Assembly (NCBI GenBank): GCA_019114945.1
Contig: DXEN01000022.1
Coordinates: forward strand, 1 to 44,529
Direction: 5' to 3'
DNA: 44,529 bases
DNA from: Candidatus Parabacteroides intestinigallinarum
GTDB lineage: Bacteria > Bacteroidota > Bacteroidia > Bacteroidales > Tannerellaceae
In this document: positions 8,719 through 17,409 of the stretch, piece after piece
Numbering within the stretch: position 1 is the first letter of the stretch
How the letters are laid out: each line of letters opens with the position of its first letter
The notes under the pieces: model-generated
Told to the model about the DNA's origin: nothing
Databases searched by the model: none
Seen by the model: the letters and a program-made list of their open reading frames with translations, nothing else
Position numbers and translations under genes: made by a program

Positions 8719-10746
8719 TCATTCCAAGAACCGCTCGGCCCGCCCCGGCGTAAGCAACTCCCACAAGGAAGCGACCGTCCATCCGGGCGCGAAAATATCA
8801 TTGTAATAGCCTTTTCCGTTCTTGCCATAATCCCAATGCGTGTGCTGCACGACTTCCGGATAGAAGCCGGTCTTCGCGATACCGCACAAATGCCCCTCAT
8901 ACGGCAATAATTGGCGCATCGAGGTAAATATAACCTCGGCGAATCGCGAGAAACGCGGCTCATCGAACATCTTGGATAACCCATTCAGCACATCCACGAA
9001 ATCAAAGACAAACACGTCGATATGATTGTTCTCGACCGAGACATTTCCCCAGCCGCGCGTCTTCAGGCCGATATCCCCCAGCATCTGTCCCTGGGCAAAG
9101 GGAACGTCCCACAAATAATACCACGACAAGCAGAAATAGGCGGCCTTCCGGCTCAACTCCGCGTAATGGGTACGCTCCGCTCCCTTCGTGACCAACGCCA
9201 AATAATAGGTAGCGGTCGTAGCCGCCAACGACGCCTCCTTATCCTCGCAATTCGCGTCCAAGGTAGAGGAGAAATAATCCGCCTTCGAGATCAATTCCTT
9301 CTCCAAATAAGCGGCCGCCCGCTTGGCGCACTCTAAATAACGCTTATCCTTATAATAAGTATACCCCATCACCAAAGGCAATATAGCGGACGGTGAGCTC
9401 CCCCCGCTTGCGTCAACCAACGAAAGATCATCCTTAAACTTGCGCGGGAAACTTCCATCCTCGTTTTGCAACCGCAAGAACATATCCAGCAACGCCTTTA
9501 TCCGACGCTCCCACTCCGGATGCTCGCGCCCTTGCCGCTTCTCATATTCCAGATAATACAAGATAGCCGATACGCCCTCGGACTGACGGCGAACGCTGAG
9601 TACCGGATCCACGCCGCTTCCGCCATAATGAATCACCTCATGGAAGAAGCCCGCCTCCGAGAAGCCATTCCGTAAATAAGTATCGAAAACACTTTGGGCA
9701 TCCGCCACCAAATCCGGGCGATTCAACGGCTCGCCGTATTCCAAGGCATTAAAGGCATTGAGCAATGTCCGGCCGATGAAGCCAATCTCAGCGTCCCCCT
9801 TGGGAGCGCAGGTAGCCGTCTCCAGCCCCACGCCGGAGTAATAATGCGTAGGAGTCGAATCCACATAGCTCTCCACGAAATAATTGCTCAGCACCTCCTT
9901 CATCCGCTCGACCGTATAAGGAGTCTCCACCGGAGCCGGACGGAACGTATCGTAGGCATATTCCCAAATGTAACGTACGCATTCCGAGAAATCGGCGGCA
10001 TCCCGCTCCACGACTTCCCACGTCAGGGAGAGGCTCTCCCCTTTCCGCAGGCACTGGAACGCTTTTACGGCGGGAGCCAACGTGAGCTTCCGGATATAGC
10101 TCCTCGGCTCCTCCTTATACGGGAAGCCATACGATAATTCCGCTATGCCATCCACATTCTCGAACCCCGTGTAGCCGATGGATGTCTCGCCCGATACGAT
10201 GACCTCGCCCGCGGTATGCGTGGTCAGCGCGTCCTTGTCGAGCCGGTCCATACGCATGACCGACATCGATTTCCCCGCCTCCGAATCGAACGCGGCCGTC
10301 AGCGGTGCGCTCAAACGATCCTCGCGCACCACCCAGCTATCCGACGTATGGAAAGAAGGCGCCTCTTTCGGCGAGCGCAAATTGCGCCGATACCAAAAGC
10401 CGGGCATATAAAACTGGCAATCGTCGTGCGCGTAACCCGTCGACAAACGCTCGCCGTAATTGAGATAGACGTCCTCCAAGGCCTTGATGACCACATTGAT
10501 TCGTGCCACGCCCTCTTTCTCCGTCACCTGCCGGGAGATTTCCAACGGCAGCCGCTCGGAAGGCTCACAAACATACACATTCCCGCCCCGCGGGTTCATC
10601 GTCAACGGATAAGACTTCGCCTCGTTCCCGGGCACCTTCAAGGAGACAACCGCCGATACCCGATCCGGCACAAGCTCCATAGCCGCTCCATCCGCGATTC
10701 CCCACATAAACAATACCGCTCCAAAAAATAATGATTTTACGTTCAT
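8719..10746 (-). CDS. Secreted alpha/alpha-toroid protein, probable unclassified glycoside hydrolase or lyase
   Basis: 675 residues from the ATG at 10746, which has GGAG 3 nt upstream and starts a clean signal peptide (MNVKSLFFGAVLFMWGIADG); a GTG at 10770 is less likely. About 260 residues of beta-rich sequence come first, then a helical region (about 270-660) with regularly spaced aromatic and Tyr-rich helices, as in six-hairpin glycosidases. Patches of His, Asp, Glu and Trp (HEVIHYGGSG, ENNHIDVFVFDF, QHTHWDYGKNGKGYYNDIF) could line an active site. I do not recognise a named family, so the enzymatic role is inferred from fold impression only. It precedes no PUL-type SusC/D pair. Expected in the periplasm. 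Confidence 0.75.
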   Translation of the reverse strand: MNVKSLFFGAVLFMWGIADGAAMELVPDRVSAVVSLKVPGNEAKSYPLTMNPRGGNVYVCEPSERLPLEISRQVTEKEGVARINVVIKALEDVYLNYGERLSTGYAHDDCQFYMPGFWYRRNLRSPKEAPSFHTSDSWVVREDRLSAPLTAAFDSEAGKSMSVMRMDRLDKDALTTHTAGEVIVSGETSIGYTGFENVDGIAELSYGFPYKEEPRSYIRKLTLAPAVKAFQCLRKGESLSLTWEVVERDAADFSECVRYIWEYAYDTFRPAPVETPYTVERMKEVLSNYFVESYVDSTPTHYYSGVGLETATCAPKGDAEIGFIGRTLLNAFNALEYGEPLNRPDLVADAQSVFDTYLRNGFSEAGFFHEVIHYGGSGVDPVLSVRRQSEGVSAILYYLEYEKRQGREHPEWERRIKALLDMFLRLQNEDGSFPRKFKDDLSLVDASGGSSPSAILPLVMGYTYYKDKRYLECAKRAAAYLEKELISKADYFSSTLDANCEDKEASLAATTATYYLALVTKGAERTHYAELSRKAAYFCLSWYYLWDVPFAQGQMLGDIGLKTRGWGNVSVENNHIDVFVFDFVDVLNGLSKMFDEPRFSRFAEVIFTSMRQLLPYEGHLCGIAKTGFYPEVVQHTHWDYGKNGKGYYNDIFAPGWTVASLWELLTPGRAERFLE

Positions 10747-10844
10747 ACGCTCCGCTATTAGAATTTTCACAATCCGTCCCCCCTCAAGGAGAAACGCGGG
10801 GCCAAGTTATCCAAAAAATCTTGAACGTACAAATTACGGGCGAA

Positions 10845-11786
10845 TTACATCGCCATAACGGCCCAAAGGCTTGCCAATCCGATGAAAATCCACAAAAGCA
10901 CCCCCTGCACCATCGGACGAACGCCCACTTGCTTGATAACTTTCCGGGAAAGGCCCGCCCCGATCAGGAACAGCGTAACCGTCAAGCCTTTCTTCGCGAG
11001 CCATACCAACGAGCCGCTCACCGCCTCCGGTATCGCCAAGAACGTATTCGCCACCATCGCCAGGATAAAGAAGAAGATAAACCAAGGGATACTGACCTTC
11101 GCTCCCTTTTGCTTGAAGATAAACATCGTGGCGATGGTCACCGGGATAATCCACAGCGCACGGGTGAGCTTGACCATCGTGGCCACCTCCAGCGCCCGCT
11201 CGCCATACGCGGCCCCGGCCCCCACGACCGAGCTGGTATCGTGGATCGCGATCGCCGCCCACATACCGAACTGCTCCTGCGTCAGCCCCAACCAATGCCC
11301 GATGGGCGGAAAGATGAAAAGGGCGATCGCGTTCAAGATAAAAATCGTACCCAACGACATGGACATCTCGCTGTCGTCCGCCTTCACCACCGGGGCGACC
11401 GCGGCGATCGCGCTTCCGCCGCAGATGGCGGTCCCCGCCGAGATGAGGTAGGCGGTCTTCCGGTCCATCAGCAGCCGCTTCCCCAGATACATTCCCAAGA
11501 GCAAGACAGCCACCACGGAAAGAATCGTGAACAGCATGCCCTCCTTGCCGGCGCGCAACGACTCGTGCAGGTTCATCCCGAACCCGAGGCCGACCACGGA
11601 GAATTGCAACAGGTATTTCGAGGTTTTCTTGCTAAAGGCGGGGAAAGGCTGCCCCACGAGCAGGGCGAAAGCAAGCCCCACGAACAAGGCCACCGCCGGA
11701 GAGACAAAAGGCAGCAGGCAAAAGATAAACAACAGGATAAACAACGGCTTGTCGTACCGTCTCAGGATTTGTTCGATCGCGTTCAT
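10845..11786 (-). CDS. YeiH family putative sulfate exporter (UPF0324)
   Basis: 313 residues with about 9-10 membrane helices. The signatures GTAICGGSAIAAVAP and AIHDTSSVVGAG are those of the YeiH/UPF0324 family of inner-membrane proteins, proposed to be anion or sulfate exporters. The gene lies 88 nt downstream of a LysR regulator on the same strand, as in other bacteria where a LysR-type gene neighbours yeiH. It has its own -7 box (11818-11825) and a LysR-type dyad about 65 nt upstream of the predicted transcript start, so it is probably controlled by its neighbour. Confidence 0.9.
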   Translation of the reverse strand: MNAIEQILRRYDKPLFILLFIFCLLPFVSPAVALFVGLAFALLVGQPFPAFSKKTSKYLLQFSVVGLGFGMNLHESLRAGKEGMLFTILSVVAVLLLGMYLGKRLLMDRKTAYLISAGTAICGGSAIAAVAPVVKADDSEMSMSLGTIFILNAIALFIFPPIGHWLGLTQEQFGMWAAIAIHDTSSVVGAGAAYGERALEVATMVKLTRALWIIPVTIATMFIFKQKGAKVSIPWFIFFFILAMVANTFLAIPEAVSGSLVWLAKKGLTVTLFLIGAGLSRKVIKQVGVRPMVQGVLLWIFIGLASLWAVMAM

Positions 11787-11817
11787 AGATTCTCGTTTTT
11801 ATTTGTTATTCCGGCCG

Positions 11818-11825
11818 CGAAGGTA
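11818..11825 (-). promoter_or_regulatory. -7 box of yeiH
   Basis: The minus strand reads TACCTTCG with the predicted start of transcription near 11811, giving a leader of about 25 nt to the yeiH ATG at 11786. Confidence 0.6.
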
Positions 11826-11867
11826 GCGCGGAATACGCGATCCCGCCAATCATATTATCGAATCGGC

Positions 11868-11884
11868 GATAACCTCAGGTTATC
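11868..11884 (-). promoter_or_regulatory. Candidate LysR-type operator upstream of yeiH
   Basis: GATAACCTCAGGTTATC is an exact inverted repeat with 8-bp arms about a single central base, and it contains the LysR-family box T-N11-A (ATAAC-N5-GTTAT). Its centre is about 65 nt upstream of the predicted yeiH transcript start, the usual recognition-site position for these regulators. It overlaps the stop codon of the LysR gene itself. Confidence 0.6.
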
Positions 11885-12771
11885 GACCAGCCTTGTCGCT
11901 CCGTATAACGCATAAAACTCTCCTCCACGCCCCCGCACGGGCCTTGCGGCATCACGAACGAGAACATACGCGTGGCGTTCAGCCCATCCACGTCGATCAC
12001 TTTCAAGCGCCCGGCCATCAGCTCCCGCGTCACCGCCCGGATCGAGACGATGCCCACGGCGTCCATATTCTCCAGAAATAACTTGATACTTTCCGTACTG
12101 CCCAATTGCATCAGGATATTCAACCGCGATAACTTGACATGATGAGCCTCCAGCGCCGACGCCAGCACCTCCAGCGTGCCGGAGCCATTCTCGCGCAGCA
12201 CGACGGGCAACTCCAGAAGCCGCTCCAACGTCAGCTCGTCGTAACTCGCGAACTTGCCGCCGGCGCGCGTCACCACGACCAGCTCGTCCCTCATAAACGG
12301 TACGTACCGCAACATCCCCTGGCGGCTATTCCCTTCCACCAGCCCCAGCGTAATCCGCCCCTCCCGCAAGGCCCGCTCGATATCCCGGCTGTTCCCGTTC
12401 AACAACGAGACCTTGATTTCCGGAAAGCGCTGGATGAACGAGGCCAACACCGGCGGCAGGACGTATTGCGCGATCGTCGTGCTGGCCCCCAGGCGCAACT
12501 CGCCGGAGAAATGGTCCGTCAGCAGGTTCATCTCGAAATCGAGCTGCCGATAGGCCGCCAGCAAGGAACGCGCGTGCGATAGCAACAGCTCCCCCGCCCG
12601 CGTCAGCCGGACCTGATTGCCCGCGCGCTCGAACAAGGGCGTCTGATACCGCGCCTCCAACTCATGGATATGCTTGCTGATGGCCGGCTGACTGATGAAC
12701 AGCTCCTTGGCCGCCTTCGTGAAACTCAGGTTGCAAGCCACGCTATAAAATACTTTTAACCGGAAATCCAT
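11875..12771 (-). CDS. LysR family transcriptional regulator, likely regulator of yeiH
   Basis: 298 residues, the standard length. The N-terminal winged helix-turn-helix (residues 3-60) has the LysR signature FTKAAKELFISQPAISKHIHELE, followed by the linker helix and a two-lobed periplasmic-binding-type effector domain (about 90-295). The start ATG at 12771 has AGAGG 5 nt upstream. It is immediately upstream of yeiH on the same strand, and a T-N11-A dyad overlaps its 3' end at the -65 position of the yeiH promoter. The effector is unknown. A 40-bp hairpin array fills the region upstream of its start. Confidence 0.95.
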   Translation of the reverse strand: MDFRLKVFYSVACNLSFTKAAKELFISQPAISKHIHELEARYQTPLFERAGNQVRLTRAGELLLSHARSLLAAYRQLDFEMNLLTDHFSGELRLGASTTIAQYVLPPVLASFIQRFPEIKVSLLNGNSRDIERALREGRITLGLVEGNSRQGMLRYVPFMRDELVVVTRAGGKFASYDELTLERLLELPVVLRENGSGTLEVLASALEAHHVKLSRLNILMQLGSTESIKLFLENMDAVGIVSIRAVTRELMAGRLKVIDVDGLNATRMFSFVMPQGPCGGVEESFMRYTERQGWSIT

Positions 12772-12810
12772 AGAAACCTCTTTCTAAAAACAAGATGAAC
12801 AGGTAGGAAA

Positions 12811-13012
12811 AATCGTTCCCCGCGACGCGAGGAACGATTCCAGGAGCTGGAAAACCTCCCCACGCCGTGGGGAACGATTCCAGCGGCGGGAAAGTCTCCC
12901 CACGGCGCGGGGAACGATTCCAGAAGCTGGAAAGCCTCCCCGCAGAGCGAGGAACGATTCCAGGAGCTGGAAAACCTCCCCACGGCGTGGGGAACGATTC
13001 CAGGGGGAGGAA
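12811..13012. repeat. 40-bp tandem hairpin array, five units
   Basis: The core GGAACGATTC recurs at exactly 40-bp steps (12831, 12871, 12911, 12951, 12991). Each unit carries two potential hairpins: TTCCAGGAGCTGGAA and a CCCCAC/GTGGGG-type stem. Substitutions occur in pairs that keep the second stem, for example CAC/GTG in some units and CGC/GCG in others. The left end is an inverted half unit (AATCGTTCC at 12811). It fills the 243-bp gap between the GH125 stop and the LysR start, where I see no gene. Small ORFs through it are shadows, since 40 is not divisible by 3. Confidence 0.9.
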
Positions 13013-13014
13013 GC

Positions 13015-14493
13015 TTAACCCAGCAAATCCTTCAACTTACCCTCGGATTGCAGCTTCACGATTAACTCGCCGAAGAGGGTATTCGTCCACGCGAACCACG
13101 GACGCGTGTATTTATTCGCGTCGTCCTGATAGAACGACTCGTGCATGAAGCCCGTGCCGGCATCGGTATCCCGCAACGTCTCGATGCAATAACGGATCTC
13201 CTTCTCGTCGTTGGAGGTCGATGCCAGCATAATCAAGCTCATCGGCCAAATATACCCGTAGCCTACGTGCGGACCGCCGATGCCCTCGCCCTCGGAGCCT
13301 TTAAAGAAATAAGGATTCGCGGAACTCCACACCAGCCGGCGGGTGTTCTGGTAAATCGGGTCGTTCACGTCCACGCAACCCAAGAAAGGCAACGCCAGCA
13401 AACTGGGCACGTTCGCGTCGTCCATGAAGACGCGTCCGCCATATCCGTCCACCTCGAAGGCGTACACCTTGCCGAACTCCGGATGATCGAAGATGGCGTA
13501 TTTCTTAATCGCCTCCTCTACCTCCGTAGCCAACGCCTCGCAACGGCCCGCCAGCTCCGTATTATTCCGCACCTTGCGGAGAATCTCGGCCGCCTGGCGC
13601 AGGGAAGTCACGGCGAAAAGATTGGAAGGCACTAAAAAGCCAAAGATCGTCGCGTCGTCCGACGGGCGGAAAGAAGAGACAATCAGTCCCACGGGCTTCA
13701 CGGGATTCCCGTATTTAGCCAGCAGCGTCTCGCTCTGTGTCGACGTCATACGGCCGAACTTATACGGGCCGTTCCCGTCCTTGCGCTGCTGCTCGATACA
13801 AGTCTGATAAACCAAGGCCATCGCCTTCTCCCAGTTCGCGTCGAACGGAGTGTTATCGCCCGTCTCCTCCCAATAATGATAGGCCAAGCGGATGGGATAG
13901 CAAAGCGAATCGAGCTCCCACTTACGCTCGTGCAACTCCTTCTTCATATCGGTGAAGTCGGACTCCCACTGGCTGCCCGTCGGGCCCTCGTTGAAGCCAT
14001 TCGCGTACGGGTCGATCAAGATGCAATCCACCTGACGGCGAATCACGCCCCGCAACAATTGTTTCAGCTTCTCGTCCTTCTTGGCCAGCACCACGTAAGG
14101 ATACACCTGCGCCGAGGAGTCCCTCAACCACATCGCGTGGATATCGCCCGTCAGCACGAACGTATCGGGCCGCCCGTCCTTCATCTTGAACTCGCACGTC
14201 GTGTCCAGCGTATTGGGATAGCAATTCTCGAACATCCAAGCGAGCTTCGGGTCCTTGATACGGGCCTTCGAGGCCTTTATCTGCTCCTCCACCGCCGTAG
14301 ATACAAACTTACGGGCCTCCGGGGCCGGACGCTTGCAGGTATAATCGCCCGTCACTTTCGAGGCGAACTCGGTGAAACTTTTCTTGTTATCGTCGGGGAA
14401 ACCCGCGTTCATGGCGGCGTACATTCTCTCGCCAACCAATAATCCCGCTACGGAAAGAGATCCCGCCTTCAGGAAATTTCGTCTTGTCGTCAT
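13015..14493 (-). CDS. GH125 exo-alpha-1,6-mannosidase (DUF1237), Tat-exported
   Basis: 492 residues from the ATG at 14493, chosen because the product then begins [20 protein letters not shown], a twin-arginine signal; the upstream extension is hydrophobic promoter-region translation. The rest matches the metal-independent GH125 mannosidase family in length and motifs ([50 protein letters not shown]). Asp195 and Glu452 lie at the positions of the conserved catalytic acids. GH125 enzymes remove terminal alpha-1,6-linked mannose from N-glycans or yeast mannan. Expected in the periplasm. It has its own promoter box at 14527-14534. Confidence 0.93.
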   Translation of the reverse strand: MTTRRNFLKAGSLSVAGLLVGERMYAAMNAGFPDDNKKSFTEFASKVTGDYTCKRPAPEARKFVSTAVEEQIKASKARIKDPKLAWMFENCYPNTLDTTCEFKMKDGRPDTFVLTGDIHAMWLRDSSAQVYPYVVLAKKDEKLKQLLRGVIRRQVDCILIDPYANGFNEGPTGSQWESDFTDMKKELHERKWELDSLCYPIRLAYHYWEETGDNTPFDANWEKAMALVYQTCIEQQRKDGNGPYKFGRMTSTQSETLLAKYGNPVKPVGLIVSSFRPSDDATIFGFLVPSNLFAVTSLRQAAEILRKVRNNTELAGRCEALATEVEEAIKKYAIFDHPEFGKVYAFEVDGYGGRVFMDDANVPSLLALPFLGCVDVNDPIYQNTRRLVWSSANPYFFKGSEGEGIGGPHVGYGYIWPMSLIMLASTSNDEKEIRYCIETLRDTDAGTGFMHESFYQDDANKYTRPWFAWTNTLFGELIVKLQSEGKLKDLLG

Positions 14494-14526
14494 ATAAGTA
14501 AACTTTTGAAATATTGTGTCCGGACG

Positions 14527-14534
14527 CAAAATTA
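14527..14534 (-). promoter_or_regulatory. -7 box of GH125 gene
   Basis: The minus strand reads TAATTTTG, an exact TAnnTTTG match. The predicted start is near 14520, giving a leader of about 27 nt. The box directly follows the T-tract of the sigma factor terminator. Confidence 0.65.
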
Positions 14535-14545
14535 AGAAAAAAAAC

Positions 14546-14582
14546 AAAGGCTCCTAATCCCCGAGGGGAAAAGAAGCCTTTT
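14546..14582 (-). terminator. Rho-independent terminator of the sigma factor gene
   Basis: Read on the minus strand, AAAGGCT and AGCCTTT arms enclose a CCCC/GGGG inner stem, and a run of eight T follows. It starts about 24 nt past the rpoD stop and ends next to the GH125 promoter. Confidence 0.8.
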
Positions 14583-14605
14583 CTATCATTTAAATCTAAA
14601 ATACC

Positions 14606-15466
14606 TTACCCTAAATAGGACTTCAGCAGCTTGCTGCGCGTCCCCTGCCGCAAGCGGCGGATGGCCTTCTCCTTGATTTGGCGCACACGCTCACGCGTCA
14701 ATCCGAACTTGTCGCCAATCTCCTCCAAGGTCATCTCCTGGCAACCGATGCCAAAGAACATCTTGATAATCTCGCATTCCCGCTCTGTCAACGTAGCGAG
14801 CGCCCTATCTATCTCTTTCGACAACGACTCGTTCATCAACGAGCGGTCCGCCACGGGAGCGTCGTCGTTCACGAGCACATCCAGCAAACTGTTGTCCTCT
14901 CCTTCCACGAACGGCGCATCCACCGAGATATGGCGTCCGGAGACTTTCAACGTGTCAGAGATCTTATCCACGGGGATGTCCAGCTCCTCCGCGAGCTCCT
15001 CCGGCGACGGCCTGCGCTCGTTCTCTTGCTCGAACTTCGAGAACGCCTTGCTGATTTTATTCAAGGAACCCACTTGATTCAACGGAAGGCGAACGATACG
15101 CGATTGCTCCGCCAACGCCTGCAAAATAGATTGGCGAATCCACCATACGGCATACGAGATGAACTTGAATCCCCTCGTCTCGTCAAATTTCTCGGCGGCC
15201 TTGATCAAGCCCAAATTACCCTCATTGATAAGATCCGGCAAGCTCAGTCCCTGATTCTGATATTGCTTGGCGACGGAAACCACAAAACGGAGATTCGCAC
15301 GTGTCAACTTCTCCAACGCTTTACGGTCTCCCCTTTTTATCGCTTGTGCTAATTCCACCTCCTCTTCTACCGTAATAAGATCCTCGCGGCCTATTTCTTG
15401 AAGGTATTTATCAAGTGAGGCACTCTCACGGTTAGTAATGGATTTTGTGATCTTTAATTGTCTCAT
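14606..15466 (-). CDS. rpoD: Primary RNA polymerase sigma factor (sigma-70/RpoD, Bacteroidetes type)
   Basis: 286 residues. This is the compact housekeeping sigma of Bacteroidetes, lacking the long region 1.1 of E. coli RpoD. Region 1.2 is at about 15-50; region 2 includes [19 protein letters not shown] and the -10-reading [21 protein letters not shown]; region 3 follows; region 4 ends with the helix-turn-helix [21 protein letters not shown] at about 245-265. It should read the TAnnTTTG boxes seen throughout this window. Its own promoter has a perfect TATCTTTG box at 15497-15504 and a strong terminator follows, so it is monocistronic. Confidence 0.97.
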   Translation of the reverse strand: MRQLKITKSITNRESASLDKYLQEIGREDLITVEEEVELAQAIKRGDRKALEKLTRANLRFVVSVAKQYQNQGLSLPDLINEGNLGLIKAAEKFDETRGFKFISYAVWWIRQSILQALAEQSRIVRLPLNQVGSLNKISKAFSKFEQENERRPSPEELAEELDIPVDKISDTLKVSGRHISVDAPFVEGEDNSLLDVLVNDDAPVADRSLMNESLSKEIDRALATLTERECEIIKMFFGIGCQEMTLEEIGDKFGLTRERVRQIKEKAIRRLRQGTRSKLLKSYLG

Positions 15467-15496
15467 TTAGCTTATTTCAATTGAGAATACGGGTTG

Positions 15497-15504
15497 CAAA
15501 GATA
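15497..15504 (-). promoter_or_regulatory. -7 box of rpoD
   Basis: The minus strand reads TATCTTTG, a perfect consensus match. Transcription would start near 15490, 24 nt before the ATG. Confidence 0.75.
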
Positions 15505-15522
15505 ACTATTTTCTATAAAAAG

Positions 15523-15555
15523 AATTGGCCGGACGCTCCTTTCATCCGGCCAATT
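15523..15555 (-). terminator. Rho-independent terminator of degP
   Basis: AATTGGCCGGA and TCCGGCCAATT form an exact 11-bp stem; on the minus strand it is followed by CTTTTTATAG. It lies about 50 nt past the degP stop. The stem is symmetrical and could act in both directions. Confidence 0.85.
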
Positions 15556-15605
15556 ACAAACCTTTAACAATCTTTACCCTTCATCAAATAATCTATCGCC
15601 TTCTC

Positions 15606-17126
15606 TTATTCCGCCAAATCTATCGCGTAATAACGCGTCCGTCCATTCGGGTAAAAGCCTTTTATAAACAATCCCTGGTCCTCCGAACGTCCTTGGAGTA
15701 TATCCTCGACGATCTTCTCCAAATCGTCAGGCGACGAGATTCGTTGATTATTCACGATCATGATAATGAATCCCTTCTTGATTCCGGCGTCTTTCAGTTT
15801 GCCGTTCGTCAATCCAGTCACCTCGATACCGTAGCTGACCCCAAGCTGACGTTTTTGCTCCTTGCTCAACGTCTTGAAGGCGCCGCCCATCACCTCCGTG
15901 CTATCACCGGCCTTCACGACCTTGGTGCTACCTTGCGCATTGCGAAGTTCCACCGTGAACTTCTTCGTATCACCATTCCGATTAACCGTCAGTTCCACCT
16001 TGTCGCCCGGACGATATTTACTAATCTGCTCTTGCAAGGCACTGGACGATTTAATCTTCACGCCATTCACCGCTACAACCACGTCGCCTTCCTCGATGCC
16101 CGCCTCCTTCGCGGAACTACGCTCGGCGAAACCACCGACATAAGCACCCTCAAAAACCTTCAATTTTTCCTTCGCCTCCTCGGGCGCATACTGCGGATCT
16201 TGAATCAGGACGCCCAATACCGCACGCTGTACGGCACCGTATTGCTTCAAATCGTTCGCGACTTTTCCGGCTATACTAATAGGTACGGCGAAAGAGTAAC
16301 CCGCGAAATTGCCCGTCTCCGAATAGATAGCGGTATTAATCCCGACCAACTCGCCTTTCGTGTTCACTAAAGCGCCACCACTATTTCCCGGATTCACAGC
16401 GGCATCCGTTTGGATAAACGACTCTATCTTGCTACGGTCTCTCCCGGCGGTCCCGATATTGCCACGGCTCTTGGCGCTCACGATACCCGCCGTCACCGTA
16501 GAGGTCAGGTTAAAAGGATTTCCTACCGCCAATACCCACTCGCCGACTTTCAGCTTCTCGGAATCTCCAAAAGGAATCGTAGGCAGGTCGTTTGCCTCAA
16601 TCTTGATCAAAGCGATATCCGTTGTCGGGTCCGTACCGATAACCTTAGCGGGGAACTTCCGGTTGTCATTCAAAGTCACTTCCAATTCATCAGCGCCCTC
16701 TATCACATGATTATTGGTAATAATATAACCATCCGTCGAGATTATCACTCCCGAACCGGCGCCCACACGCGGTTGCGGTTGCGGACGTTGGAAACCGCCA
16801 CGCCCCCCGAATCCAAAGAAATACTCGAAAGGATCGATATAATCGCCTCCTCGCTCGCTCGAAGCCTGCGCGTTTGTCGTTGCCTTGATATGGACAACCC
16901 CATGCACGGCGCTCTCGGCGGCTGCCGTGAAGTCCGTATTCTCAGCGGCGACCGTCCCGAAATTCGTCAAACGGTACGATTGCTTGAATGTATTCTCAAC
17001 CCCATCCGCCAATGATGTCGACGATTGATTCTTATTCATCAAATAAGTACTTGTACCGATAGCTACGCCCGAACTGATCATCGCGACAATGGCCACACCC
17101 AGCACATTCTTCCAAATCGTTTTCAT
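15606..17126 (-). CDS. degP: Periplasmic serine protease/chaperone DegP (HtrA, Do family)
   Basis: 506 residues from the ATG at 17126, which has AAGGA six bases upstream; an ATG two codons earlier (17132) abuts that site. An N-terminal membrane segment or signal (about 4-25) precedes the trypsin-like domain with the triad His140 (ITNNHVIEG), Asp170 (PTTDIALIKI) and Ser249 (NPGNSGGALV). Two PDZ domains follow, about 285-385 and 410-500. A Gly/Pro/Gln-rich insert (about 105-122) precedes the first catalytic strand. It degrades or refolds damaged envelope proteins. It is monocistronic and divergent from rnpB, and an exact dyad at 17270-17290 lies between the two. Confidence 0.96.
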   Translation of the reverse strand: MKTIWKNVLGVAIVAMISSGVAIGTSTYLMNKNQSSTSLADGVENTFKQSYRLTNFGTVAAENTDFTAAAESAVHGVVHIKATTNAQASSERGGDYIDPFEYFFGFGGRGGFQRPQPQPRVGAGSGVIISTDGYIITNNHVIEGADELEVTLNDNRKFPAKVIGTDPTTDIALIKIEANDLPTIPFGDSEKLKVGEWVLAVGNPFNLTSTVTAGIVSAKSRGNIGTAGRDRSKIESFIQTDAAVNPGNSGGALVNTKGELVGINTAIYSETGNFAGYSFAVPISIAGKVANDLKQYGAVQRAVLGVLIQDPQYAPEEAKEKLKVFEGAYVGGFAERSSAKEAGIEEGDVVVAVNGVKIKSSSALQEQISKYRPGDKVELTVNRNGDTKKFTVELRNAQGSTKVVKAGDSTEVMGGAFKTLSKEQKRQLGVSYGIEVTGLTNGKLKDAGIKKGFIIMIVNNQRISSPDDLEKIVEDILQGRSEDQGLFIKGFYPNGRTRYYAIDLAE

Positions 17127-17269
17127 ACTCATTCCTTATTTAATTAAACACTTAAATTTAACAGTTTTCGTACGACAAAGAAAACTCAAAAATCATACGG
17201 ATATTCTATTTCCGCCCCATTTTTCATCACTTTTAACGGGGTCTATTCCAAGCTTAACCGCACTTAATA

Positions 17270-17290
17270 GTACTTTGTATCGCAAAGTAC
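17270..17290. promoter_or_regulatory. Exact dyad between degP and rnpB, candidate operator
   Basis: GTACTTTG and CAAAGTAC are perfect 8-bp inverted repeats separated by TATCG. The dyad is about 145 nt upstream of the degP start and about 110 nt upstream of the rnpB -7 box. The remainder of the 276-bp gap (17133-17408) is AT-rich and holds no gene that I can see. No protein factor can be named from the sequence. Confidence 0.5.
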
Positions 17291-17395
17291 ATTTTTAACA
17301 GTTAAACAACTGCCAAATAGTCACATAAAATAAATGACAGACCATGCCAGAAGAAATAATCTCATGAATCCATTCGGCAAGCCGAAAAAAACCGC

Positions 17396-17403
17396 TATCT
17401 TTG
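17396..17403 (+). promoter_or_regulatory. -7 box of rnpB
   Basis: TATCTTTG is an exact consensus match ending about 6 nt before the first paired base of the RNase P RNA. Confidence 0.75.
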
Positions 17404-17409
17404 CCAACC

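Noticed and set aside
10731-11915. 394-residue ORF on the + strand opposite yeiH
   Set aside because: Charged low-complexity antisense translation; the minus strand encodes a recognised membrane protein.
12756-12983. 75-residue repetitive ORF in the 40-bp array
   Set aside because: The period is not a multiple of three, and stem conservation explains the sequence better than coding.
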